A stretch of 64,000 nucleotides of DNA from Liolophura sinensis. Taxonomy: Eukaryota > Mollusca > Polyplacophora > Chitonida > Chitonidae. The notes under the pieces were generated by a model. The model saw only the letters and a program-made list of their open reading frames with translations, was not told the origin of the DNA and ran no database searches. The stretch spans positions 434,001 through 498,000 of the forward strand of contig NC_088301.1 of the NCBI RefSeq assembly GCF_032854445.1, in the 5' to 3' direction. A program made the translations under genes and the position numbers. Of the stretch, positions 50,483 to 60,404 are shown in pieces (position 1 is the first letter of the stretch; each line of letters opens with the position of its first letter).

Positions 50483-50563
50483 CTGGCGTAAATCCTTGCA
50501 TTTTCCAGTACCCAGCTACGTAAGTAGTAGAGATCTTACCGGTGTTGAGGTATCCTCGGCCAT
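46434..50563 (-). CDS. RFESD: Rieske [2Fe-2S] domain-containing protein, RFESD-like (four exons seen, 3' end not found)
   Basis: RFESD is a small soluble Rieske-fold protein of unknown role, related to Rieske ferredoxins. Four minus-strand exons (50540-50563, 48859-48988, 46902-46936, 46434-46523) join in phase to 93 residues. The cluster-binding ligands are visible: C50-x-H52 in AHCFHQGGALYAGD and C73-x-x-H76 in RPCVKCPSHRYRI, the two-Cys, two-His Rieske signature. The third residue of the second motif is Ser where human RFESD has Trp (CPWH), as I recall it. An in-frame TGA upstream supports the start at 50563. The family C-terminus (about 50 more residues) should be in a further exon left of 46434, which I could not identify. 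Introns 1 and 2 carry tandem arrays. Confidence 0.85.
46902..46936 (-). CDS. RFESD: RFESD exon 3 (35-nt micro-exon)
   Basis: Encodes HQGGALYAGDIE, the H split across the junction. It supplies the first cluster histidine and matches HSGGPLHLGDIE in human. Acceptor CGTCAG|ATCAAG, donor GAG|GTAATG. The 37-bp array begins about 30 bp upstream of it in transcript order. Confidence 0.88.
46965..48470. repeat. 37-bp array, about 40 units
   Basis: Unit: CCACTGTGTCAATGATACAT, GATATAGTGAGACATGG. The second main version reads CAATGGTGTCCATGATACAT. It fills RFESD intron 2. Confidence 0.95.
48859..48988 (-). CDS. RFESD: RFESD exon 2
   Basis: 130 nt encoding PGEFACRVTDFVDDDRVRVV, INKRDVVIFQRKDKYYAMDA and HCF. 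It matches human [23 protein letters not shown]. Acceptor GGACAG|CCAGGA, donor TTCC|GTAAGG. It holds the first cluster cysteine. Confidence 0.9.
49418..49556. repeat. Tandem duplication, 69 bp, 2 copies
   Basis: AGCTGTGATTTGGACACTGC, then TGTTGGATGTGACCGACAGG and CAAACAGGCAGTTGTAC occur twice in direct order. RFESD intron 1. Confidence 0.9.
49755..50330. repeat. 25-bp array, about 22 diverged units
   Basis: Unit about CAGAACATAGCAGTTGGACA plus GTATC, with many substitutions. RFESD intron 1. Confidence 0.88.
50452..50479. repeat. (AT)n microsatellite
   Basis: About 14 AT units, 60 bp from the RFESD exon 1 donor. Confidence 0.9.
50540..50563 (-). CDS. RFESD: RFESD exon 1 (start codon, 8 codons)
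   Basis: ATG then AEDTSTP, donor CCG|GTAAGA. Phase 0 fits exon 2. Being short, it rests on the good donor, the in-frame upstream stop and the phase. Confidence 0.65.
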
Positions 50564-51182
50564 GTTGTCTGAAGAAAGGTACGAGTGATAGAGGTGGTCC
50601 TGGTCTCTTCAGCTCTTCTGTCCCATCAGACCTTCACGTGCGGCATGCACTACCTGTAGAGCAGGCGAAGTATTATGTACAGGTACAATAGTTATATCAC
50701 ATGTAAATTAGTCTGCATCATGGGAATGATTACCTGAAGGAAAACAGTATCCCTTTCACTTGAATATATGGATTGCGCTCAGGCCAATTCACCTACGTTC
50801 AGTTCAGCACTATCCATGTAAATGTGCGTGGATATATATGGAATTTAAAACAGGTTAAAGCTTTCAGTATGTTGTCAGTGACGTATATAGCTCTGTAAAA
50901 GGTAAGCCCCCTACATTGTGTTTGTCTTCAGTTGCGCCTCACTGCTGTTGGACACGCTTGATCACTCGTCACGCTCCGCTCCACCCAAATGAAAATGGGG
51001 TTAGTGTGTCTATGATGACAGTTGAGAAGCGGTTAACTGACATTGCCGTCGGACAATCCTAGCCATTCAGCTTTCTTCGGTATTATCGCGGAAATGACCG
51101 AATGAAAGATTTTTTTTTTTTTTTGTCGAAGAGGGATGTAAGTTATTTTAATTGACAGCCTCTACACCACGGTGATTTCCTA

Positions 51183-51530
51183 TACGAGTGAGTGAGTGAG
51201 TGATTGAGGTTTAACGTCGTACTTAACAAGTTTTCAGTCATACGACGACGCAGGAATCCTTAGAGTGAATGTAATGTGCAGGACGGGTTTCCACCTCTCT
51301 TTCATCTAGAGCTGCTTCACTGAGAAGACTTACCGACAGCAAGTAAGTCGCCCAGCGTCATTATACTGATACAAGTCAACCAGTCGTTGCACTATCTCCT
51401 TCATGCTGAACGTCAAGCGAGGAAGTTACGACTTCCTCTTTTAAGGTCTTATGTGAGGCTAGACCCAGAATTGATCCTGGATCTACCGCTCCCGAACCGG
51501 ACGCTCTATCAACTGTGCTATCGGTGATTT
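51183..51530 (-). repeat. tRNA-headed SINE, family A, full length
   Basis: On the minus strand: head CCGATAGCACAGTTGATAGA (A-box-like) and GGATCAATTCTGGGTC (B-box-like). The body has CTTGACGTTCAGCATGAAGG and CTCTAGATGAAAGAG. The tail is TACGACGTTAAACCTCAATC followed by a CACT repeat. It is the fullest copy in the window. I recall the TACGACGTTAAAC tail from molluscan genomes. Confidence 0.75.
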
Positions 51531-52204
51531 CCTACATGACCATGGCAATACAAATAATTTTTTTTTAATTTTTCCCGTTCGCCTGACAGCAAGTTTACAT
51601 TTATAGAGTATATTTGTACATAGATATGTAGCTGACGCATGACGATGACTTGTGAAACTATACAAATACTAGAAGGCACTTCAGAGCACAAGTCAGCGAC
51701 AGCTAAGTGTACCAATTCCCCAGCTACAACGCGCTTCCAACGACACTCCGCTTGGCACTATTTCAAAGGTAAAAGGAAAGTGTCCATTATCTGAATCCTA
51801 TCGGCCCATCCTCGAGATCTTTACCAAAATTGCTGGACACAGATCCGGGTCACTATCATAAAGCAAACGATTAATAATTGTCCCAAGTTGTCCATAACAC
51901 TGTATCCAAACGCATGTGAAACTTCTGCAATGAGATTGACTTGAAGCAACTTTTAGTTTAGTGTGTACATCAAAATGTTATCCACGAATAAATAGAAGTT
52001 AGGCATCCAAAAGAACGCCTTCTGTGTATGGTCTCTGAATTCAAAAGGAAGAGAACAGTCAGTGAAAAGCCGCGCTGAACGCGTAGCGGTGACTTCCACA
52101 GCTTTAATCAGTGACAATTCTGTTCGACTGGTTGAGCCAACCCAATTGGACATTGATACCATTGTACTGATATAACGCCACATTTTACACTTGATATTCC
52201 ATTA

Positions 52205-52645
52205 TAGTAAGCCATTCATCTCCTAGCCCAGGGTTACATGGTTCTACTGAGTCCAAATGAGTCGCATGATATCATTGTGTTCAGATTAGACACATTATGA
52301 CTCAAATAAGCTCAAATAACTCGCAATACGTCCGTGAACTCAGATGAGTTACACTGGAGGACAATGTAGCTCCTTAAGATGCGCGACTCCTAACAACGAG
52401 GAACACGAGGTGCGCGGTAACAGAGCTTCCTAAGTACGACCGGAGAAGAAGCCAGCCTGAGCTGGAGTTGAAATCCCAGCGATGGCATTGGTGAAAGGTT
52501 CCTAAGTGATCGTGCCGTGCAAGCACGTTAACGCCTCAGCCCCGTAAACCCCTCAATCAAATGAGTTACACAATGGCCTTGTCATGATCACTGAGCTCAA
52601 ACGAGTCACACGTCGTTGAAATCAAGCTAGTCACATTATGTCAAA
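52205..52645. repeat. Diverged tandem repeat interrupted by a SINE family B copy
   Basis: Degenerate units of the form CTCAAATGAGTCACA(N)n occur at 52240-52370 and resume at 52555-52640. Between them (about 52405-52555) lies a SINE B fragment (CGACCGGAGAAGAAGCCAGC, CTGGAGTTGAAATCCCAGCG, CATTGGTGAAAGGTTCCTAA). Confidence 0.6.
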
Positions 52646-52959
52646 TAAGCCACCTTACGCCATATAATTTAACAGCCAATTTTGCTAGTTTGATAGTTCA
52701 TTTGATGGCCACTTCTGCAGTATTCACTTCCCGTTGAAGCTTTTTCAGATTGCCTGTCAGCATGAGCCCACCATGTAAGGCGATCTGCAGACTATGCCAC
52801 AGCCATATTGTTTCTACTTCCATATGGCCCATTCCGCGGAGGTATGTATACATGCAGCTGTCTCAGTGTGTCAACTTGGGCCTGGCAGAATAAACAACTC
52901 ACAGGACAACTTAATGACATGAATTTGATGAATTAGCTCCATATTGCTTTGGATCTTAC

Positions 52960-54296
52960 CTAACAAACACAACAGCTTTGGCAACCAACAAGAGAGATTG
53001 GGTATATATCAGTGCGAAAGCTATTGTAATGTCTCTATCTTACCTAACAAACACAGCAGTTTTGGCCACCAACAAGAGAGATTGGGTTTATATCAGTGTG
53101 AAAGCTATTGTAATGTCTCTATCTTACCTAACAAACACAGCAGTTTTGGCCACCAACAGGAGAGATTGGGTTTATATCCGTGTGAAAGCTATTGTAATGT
53201 CTCTATCTTACCTAACAAACACAACAGTTTTGGCCACCAACAGGAGAGATTGGGTTTATATCCGTGTGAAAGCTATTGTAATGCCTCTAGTTTACTTAAC
53301 AAACACAGCAGTTTTGGCCACCAACAGGAGAGATTGGGTTTATATCCGTGTGAAAGCTATTGTAATGTCTCTATCTTACCTAACAAACACAGCAGTTTTG
53401 GCCACCAACAAGAGAGATTGGGTTTATATCCGTGTGAAAACTATTGTAATGCCTCTATCTTACTTAACAAACACAACAGCTTTGGCCACCAACAGGAGAG
53501 ATTGGGTTTATATCCGTGTGAAAGCTATTGTAATGTCTCTATCTTACCTAACAAACACAGCAGTTTTGGCCACCAACAGGAGAGACTGGGTTTATATCCA
53601 TGTGAAAGCTATTGTAATGCCTCTATCTTACTTAACAAACACAACAGCTTTGGCCACCAGCAGGGGAGATTGGGTATATATCAGTGCGAAAGCTATTGTA
53701 ATGTATCTATCTTACTTAACAAACACAACAGCTTTGGCCACCAACAAGAGAGATTGGGTATATATCAGTGCGAAAGCTATTGTAATGTCTCTATCTTACT
53801 TAACAAACACAACAGCTTTGGCCACCAACTGGAGAGATTGGGTATATATCAGTGTGAAAGCTATTGTAATGTCTCTATCTTACCTAACAAACACAGCAGC
53901 TTTGGCCACCAACAAGAGAGATTGGGTATATATCAGTGTGAAAGCTATTGTAATGTCTCTATCTTACTTAACAAACACAACAGCTTTGGCCACCAACAGG
54001 AGAGATTGGGTATATATCAGTGCGAAAGCTATTGTAATGTATCTATCTTACTTAACAAACACAACAGCTTTGGCCACCAACAGGAGAGACTGGGTATATA
54101 TCAGTGCGAAAGCTATTGTAATGTATCTATCTTACTTAACAAACACAGCAGTTTTGGCCACCAACAGGAGAGACTGGGTTTATATCCGTGTGAAAGCTAT
54201 TGTAATGCCTCTAGTTTACTTAACAAATACAACAGCTTTGGCCACCAACAAGAGAGATTGGGTATATATCAGTGCGAAAGCTATTGTAATGTCTCT
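52960..54296. repeat. 84-bp array, 16 units
   Basis: Unit: AACAAACACAGCAGTTTTGG, CCACCAACAGGAGAGATTGG, GTTTATATCCGTGTGAAAGC, TATTGTAATGTCTCTATCTT, ACCT. Two versions (TTTATATCCGTGTG and ATATATCAGTGCG) are intermixed. Two plus-strand frames stay open for 452 codons each because 84 is divisible by three. Confidence 0.95.
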
Positions 54297-55399
54297 AATT
54301 AATATCGGACCGTTTAAAAAATTCATTTTTTGGTGACGGTGATTGTGTAACATTTGAGACGCGGTGTTCACTAAAGTTAATAGGCAACTTCACGGGAATT
54401 TCTTTGGATAAGTACCCATTAGTATGTTTACGTGTATTAGCATGACCCAATAGCTGGGTATGTTTTGGACCTTTATTTGGAGGTTAAAATGAATAACATT
54501 TGCACCAACTGATTGATTTGTACATAGCGCCTATATCCCAAATTCTCTAATTATCAGCTGATTTAATATTTCAGATTTGATTCATTATACATATCTTCAC
54601 AAAATTAAATATAAACTGATTTTTCAAATACTGGAGTTTATATACAAGAGTGTAAAGATGTAGAGATACCTTAGACCAAGGCAAACACAAAGTCTAGCAC
54701 ACGACCAGTTGTGAGTGAATGCGTAAACACTGACTATTGAGTAGATATTTTCGGTTTTACTCTAGAAATCCAGTAAAGAGAGCTGTCAACTGGCATTCTG
54801 GAATCTGTCAACTTAGGGTCTGTGTACTAGACAGACTGGAATGGCATTTTCACCAAACTAAGTTAATTTACGTATCTGTTCAGGGTATAAGTCTATGTTG
54901 TGTAAACACTATCTGTACCATACTAGCAAGGAATATTGTCCGTACATTGTCACTAGACGGTCACCTATACGGTAGCCTACAACCGGCAACATTTACTGTA
55001 ATCCACAATCTCCACAATACTGGACAATCTAACCGGGTTATCTACTATGATACAAAAACAAGCTTTAGTTTCCTTTAAAGATCATAATGACTTACTATGT
55101 TATATATATATATACATGCAATCTGATAATTAAGCTAACATAAGTACAACTGTAGGAAGGTGCTTGAGAACAGACTGCATGTCCGCCTCAACTCCTGATA
55201 TCTTTTATTACAAAACAATCCAGAAGTCCTCTAATTTCAAAAATATTCATATCCGAAAAGCACATCAAGCTGAATATTTTTGAAGAAAAACGCACGAATA
55301 GAACAGCGAGGTCCATTCAACTGCCGCACAGTTTGCCGCTGTAAATTACGGTATCTATAACGGTTAAAAGTCAGATTTTGCCATACATTAATTTTACGA
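54297..55399. other. Intergenic DNA, no gene
   Basis: AT-rich; no domain or credible exon seen. A 113-codon plus frame at 54737-55078 has no recognisable content. Confidence 0.4.
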
Positions 55400-55690
55400 A
55401 CAAGCTTCCCGCTCGGACTGGTTTCCTGATGCCTGAATTTCACGACTAAGTTTGCCTCTCGGACTTGTTTCCTGATACATGAAATTCACGACCAGGTTTC
55501 CCGCTCGGACTTGTTTCCTGATACACGAATTTCACGACCAGGTTTCCCGCTCGGACTTGTTTCCTGATACATGAATTGCACGACCAAGTTTGCCGCTCGG
55601 ACTTGTTCCATGCTACATAAATTCCATTACTAAGTTTGTCGCTCGGACTGATTTCCTGATACAAGAATTTCATTTCCCTCTCGGACTGGT
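55400..55690. repeat. 46-bp array, 6-7 units
   Basis: Landmark CTCGGACT at 55412, 55457, 55503, 55549, 55595 and 55641. Unit CGCTCGGACTTGTTTCCTGA, TACATGAATTTCACGACCAG, GTTTCC. Confidence 0.92.
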
Positions 55691-56681
55691 TCCTTGATTG
55701 TTTAACCCTGATACCTTGACATCTACAACGATATTTCTGTCGGAAATCAGCTATGATGGTGGTTGTGGAATAACTGGCCCCTTCCGTCTGAATAATGTAG
55801 TGCATAAAATACAGTTGGATAAAATGCTGACCAACTGAAGAATCAGGCTGAAGACACCTGTAGTAGTGACGGCAAAATACAAAGCCAGATTTATACAAAT
55901 AAATGTAAAAATAAATCAGTAGAGAAATACACAAAAACACACAAAGAAGAAAAGAGAAAAGCGTTTGAGGCAGTCCGCTATTGCTGAATAAGACTTCATC
56001 CGGTTGATTTATAGCGCACGCAATATTCTTTCAGAAGCAAATCAGCATGCAGCCAGCAAGCGAAAGAAAAACCCTCAGCTGCCAAATATGATCTTTATTA
56101 TATGTCATGGGATCAGATGATACAGATTAATGTCATCATATTTAATCTGATAAGAGTTTAAAAGGTAAGGTACATGTATATCATATGACTCCACGAGGCC
56201 AGCTCAACATTATTCATAATTTACACTTTATACAGCTATTCTATGTACAAGTCAAAATTTAGGCATATAGGCTTTTAGGATATAGGCATACCGGTACTAT
56301 GTACGTATGTAAGATATAGGCATACTACAAGCAGAGGGCAGTGCGTGGGGAAAAACAAATAAAAACCACTAATGTGGTTTAACGTGTGTACTAAATGGAA
56401 ATTGTAAACAATGAAATTAATTTTTATTAAAAATAATTACAAAATGGGCAAAAAATCATTGTGTTTATTATCCTTAAGTAGTTCTGAGACATTAATAACT
56501 CTTAAATATCCTCTACAATCCGGTATAGTACATATTCTATAAACTGTACATGGCAATGACAGTGGGTGAATAGGTCGTGAAGCTATATACCATCTGTGTA
56601 CTGCCTATGTCTACACAGCTCTCGCTGATCTCCCCTGTAATAAGCTTTTAACCCAGGTCTGATGTGAAGGTTCTGTTACAG

Positions 56682-56941
56682 TTGTGAGACTGCAGCAGAA
56701 AGCAGTGTCAGTCATCACGAACTCTTATCTTAAGATCAGAGGCAGACGGAGTAAAACGCCTCTTCAGTGGATCAGACCATTGGCTGATGACAGCGCAGAT
56801 AGCGGGGCACAGTTGTATCTCCCCGACGGTAACCCACACCAGTTAGCGCCAGCCTGTTACCTTACCAACACGGACCCATTGTGCCTCAGAGAGGACAACG
56901 GCTCGCTAATAGCTCCTAACGACTTTACCAGACTTTCTTGA
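56682..56941 (+). other. Possible terminal coding exon of an unknown gene
   Basis: After TTCTGTTACAG there are 86 open codons to TGA, in the phase TT|GTG AGA. The text is compositionally protein-like (PLADDSADSGAQLYLPDGNP, TNTDPLCLREDNGSL), and the DNA is less AT-rich than its surroundings. I recognise no family and found no upstream exon on this strand, so it may be chance. Confidence 0.25.
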
Positions 56942-57966
56942 ATCAGCGGAAGAAGTTAAGAAAACAGTGCGGAACTGTCTTTATAGTCACTCTAACCGTT
57001 TGCTAATCAGAGTGTTATGTCAACAATTGACACACTCTGCACATTACCGTGGCATACTGTCCCGTGAACGCTGACCTCGCGCACTCACGTTACCGGATGT
57101 AAGACTGTCGTCTGCCGCTGGGGCTGTCACTCAGCTTTGTAATAGTATTTAACCACGGCTGACTTATTAGGCTTAGGTCTTACATAAGTAACAGTTTGCC
57201 GTCTGTGTGTCACTGTTGGTGTTTTAAGTCATGCCTAATCTTAACCACCATCTTCCACAAAAACGATGCCATGAATTCCTGAACCTGACTTAAGTAAAAC
57301 CTACTTCTAAAGTCATTTGCAGTTTAGCACCTGATGAAATGGGCCGTATGGGTAATTCATGAGTACCGTGACAGCATGTCTAACAAGATCTGATGGAACT
57401 AAGTTTTTTTATGTTTCTAACCATTTCTGCATCTAGGCGCCGAACCACACTTTCAGATACAAATAACCTGATATGAGTGACAGAGACCTACATGTAGGAC
57501 ACAGGCTTATATCTAGGCCCTATTCTATTTCCCCGCTGACTGCAGACCCATCTTTGTGTAGTCATATCCCTATTCTCACCCGTGTTAGGCCTACCTGTAT
57601 AGACGGAACTGGTGCTTAGTTTGTCACAAACTCTCTCAAAGAAAAATCTTTCTGGATATGCCCTGCGCTTTAGTAAACGTAAAAAATTAACTAGCCTGAA
57701 CCTCGCGCCAAAACTCAACCTGCTTTGTGTTTTCGAAAAACAAAGTATTCATTTTAAAACAATCAACATAAAACAGGACGCAGCTATCAAAAAAGTCATC
57801 CATAAACAAATGTATGGTGGAAATGATTAATGTTCACACTAGATGACAAACTCTTGTTAATAAACTTATATCATCAAGAAAACAAAAGGTTTAGTTGATA
57901 AGAAGTTTTTATGATGGGCCTACATTTGTAGGCTCCTACAGAGTTTTATCCTGTATATGCACTGGC

Positions 57967-57968
<2 letters not shown>

Positions 57969-58018
<50 letters not shown>
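57969..58018. repeat. (CA)n microsatellite
   Basis: About 25 CA units followed by TATATAT, directly left of the 50-bp array. Confidence 0.95.
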
Positions 58019-58025
<7 letters not shown>

Positions 58026-58027
58026 GT

Positions 58028-58316
58028 CTTGCGTGTGATGGTCCAGTGCATTGGTGTACTACAACAAGGACAAAAGTTTTGTGTGTGATGGTCCAGTGCA
58101 TTGGCGTGATACAACAGGGACAAAAGTTTTGCCTGTGATGGCCCAGTGCATTGGCGTGATACAACAAGAACAAAAGTTTTGCCTGTGATGGTCCAGTGCA
58201 TTGGCGTGCTACAACAGGGACAAAAGTTCTGCCTGTGATGGTCCAGTGCATTGGCGTGATACAACAAGAACAAAAGTTTTGCCTGTGATGATCCAGTGCA
58301 TTGGCATGTTGTATTG
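58028..58316. repeat. 50-bp array, 6 units
   Basis: Landmark GTCCAGTGCATTGG (variants GCCC, ATCC) at 58041, 58091, 58141, 58191, 58241 and 58291. Unit includes GTGATACAACAAGAACAAAA. Confidence 0.93.
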
Positions 58317-58335
58317 CCTGTATTGCGCTGATGGT

Positions 58336-59545
58336 TCTTGAGTGTCCCGATAAGCCCGTGTAGTTATGTCACAACTTACTCCTAGTGTCCAGATAAGTCC
58401 GTGTATTAATGCCACAACTTACTCCGAGTGTCAAGATAAGCCCGTGTATTTACGTCACAGCTTACTCCAAGTGTCCAGATAAGCCCATGTATTTATGTCA
58501 CAGCTTACTCCAAGTGTCCTGATAAGCCTGTGTATTTATGTCACTGCTTACTCCAAGTATCCAGATAAGCCCGTGTATTTATGCCTCAGCTTACTCCGAG
58601 TGTCCAGATAAGCCCGTGTATTTATGTCACAGCTTACTCCAAGTGTCCAGATAAGCCCGTGTGTTTATGCCAAAGCTTACTTCAAGTGTCCAGATAAGCC
58701 CGTGTATTTATGTCACAGCTTACTCCAAGTGTCCAGATAAGCCCGTGTGTTTAAGTCACAGCTTACTCCAAGTGTCCTGATAAGCCTGTGTATTTATGTC
58801 ACTGCTTACTCCAAGTATCCAGATAAGCCCGTGTATTTATGCCTCAGCTTACTCCGAGTGTCCAGATAAGCCCGTGTATTTATGTCACAGCTTACTCCAA
58901 GTGTCCAGATAAGCCCGTGTGTTTATGCCAAAGCTTACTTCAAGTGTCCAGATAAGCCCGTGTATTTATGTCACAGCTTACTCCAAGTGTCCAGATAAGC
59001 CCGTGTGTTTATGTCACAGCTTACTCCAAGTGTCCAGATAAGCCCGTGTAGTTATGTCACAGCTTACTCCAAGAGTGCAGATCAGGCCTTTTATTTATGT
59101 CACAGTTTATTCCAAGTGTCCAGATAAGCCCGTTTATTTATGTCACAGCTTAATCCAAGTGTCCAGATAAGCCCGTGTAGTTATGTCACAGCTTACTCCA
59201 AGAGTGCAGATCAGGCCTTTTATTTATGTCACAGTTTATTCCAAGTGTCCAGATAAGCCCATGTATTTATGTCACAGCTTAATCCAAGTGTCCAGATAAG
59301 CCCGTGTATTTATGTCACAGCTTACTCCAAGTGTCCAGATAAGCTTATTTATGTCACAGCTTACTCCAAGTGCACAGATAAGCCCGTGTATTTACACAGC
59401 TTACTCCAAGTGTCCAGATAAGCCCGTGTGTTTATGCCAAAGCTTACTTCAAGTGTCCAGATAAGCCCCGTTTATTTATGTCAGAGCTTACTCCAGGCGC
59501 ACAGATAAGCCCGTGTGTTTATGTCCCAGTTTACTCCGAGTGTCT
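58336..59545. repeat. 43-bp array, about 28 units
   Basis: Unit: TTACTCCAAGTGTCCAGATA, AGCCCGTGTATTTATGTCAC, AGC. A block of several units is duplicated: the run with CTGATAAGCCTG then TATGCCTCAGC occurs near 58518 and again near 58776. Confidence 0.93.
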
Positions 59546-59779
59546 GTTATCTGTCAGTATTTATTATCTGTCGTTGAAAACGTCTTCGACCACAATGTCA
59601 TGAAATATGAATAGCCTGACGCATTGTTTAATTCGAAAACACTGATGACCTTGCTGGCGCTGGTCACATCCATTAACATTAACATTACCAGTGAATTGGT
59701 TCACAGTGAACAAGGCGATCAGACCCACTGGTGGCTTTCCTCGTCGTTCAGTTATCATCCTTTTCCATTTCAATCTCAG

Positions 59780-59848
59780 CAAATCGGTAGTCGTCTTCCC
59801 GATGAAGATTCATATACACCTGTAAATATTGAAAATAACATTTTGTAG
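59780..59848 (+). other. Possible short terminal exon, unknown gene
   Basis: A long pyrimidine tract (CATCCTTTTCCATTTCAATCTCAG) is followed by 22 open codons (QIGSRLPDEDSYTPVNIENN IL) and TAG. The splice-site context is good, but the reading is too short to identify and no partner exon was found. Confidence 0.2.
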
Positions 59849-60290
59849 TTAAAACGAAACATGGAGCAATTAGAAGTGAGATCCTATAATGTCAGCTTAT
59901 ATAACACTTTCGGCATATAAGTGTAAGTATCAATCACAAAACATAGGATGTCCAAAACCCTTGCAGCTGTGATTTCAATTTTGGTTTCTTCTCATCTGAT
60001 GTCACTGTTTTCTGCGTCGTGTACATGCCGCAAGTAAACTATAATATTGTTATATTGATTTGTGTATGGTGTACCAGGCCGTGCTGAGTAAAGAACTTTA
60101 ATTACTTGACGGATGTTACCTATGTCGATGAACAGAACCAAACGAAATTCCTCACCCTTCCACAAGTTCATTTTAAGAGCCCTTCTGACGAATAGCTGCA
60201 GTCGAATCAGTAGCGGCTGCTGGACACGCCCACTTGATCTTGTTGGCCAATGACCTATAGTACTCAGTTATTGCTATAGTACTGAAGTAG

Positions 60291-60404
60291 TCAGAGACAT
60301 TCTGTAGTATTACATGTCTTGCTTGTTAACCATGTGGACAATTTTACATATGCATCGTCATCATCGAATTCACCAACATCGAGTAAGTTAACAAACAGAA
60401 GGCC
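60291..60404 (-). CDS. RTK, tentative terminal exon (C-tail)
   Basis: After CTTTTAAG there are 37 open codons in the required phase 0 ([20 protein letters not shown] then KLSTWLTS), then TGA. The acidic DDDDAYVKL looks like a phosphotyrosine docking site of the kind found in RTK tails. The acceptor is weak and the family tail is not conserved, so this is a guess supported by phase. Confidence 0.4.
   Translation of the reverse strand, partial: GLLFVNLLDVGEFDDDDAYVKLSTWLTSKTCNTTECL

Larger units (their letters stand above)
50600..52944. other. Intergenic DNA upstream of RFESD, no gene
   Basis: Apart from the SINEs and the degenerate repeat at 52205, no coding exon or repeat is recognised. Confidence 0.4.
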
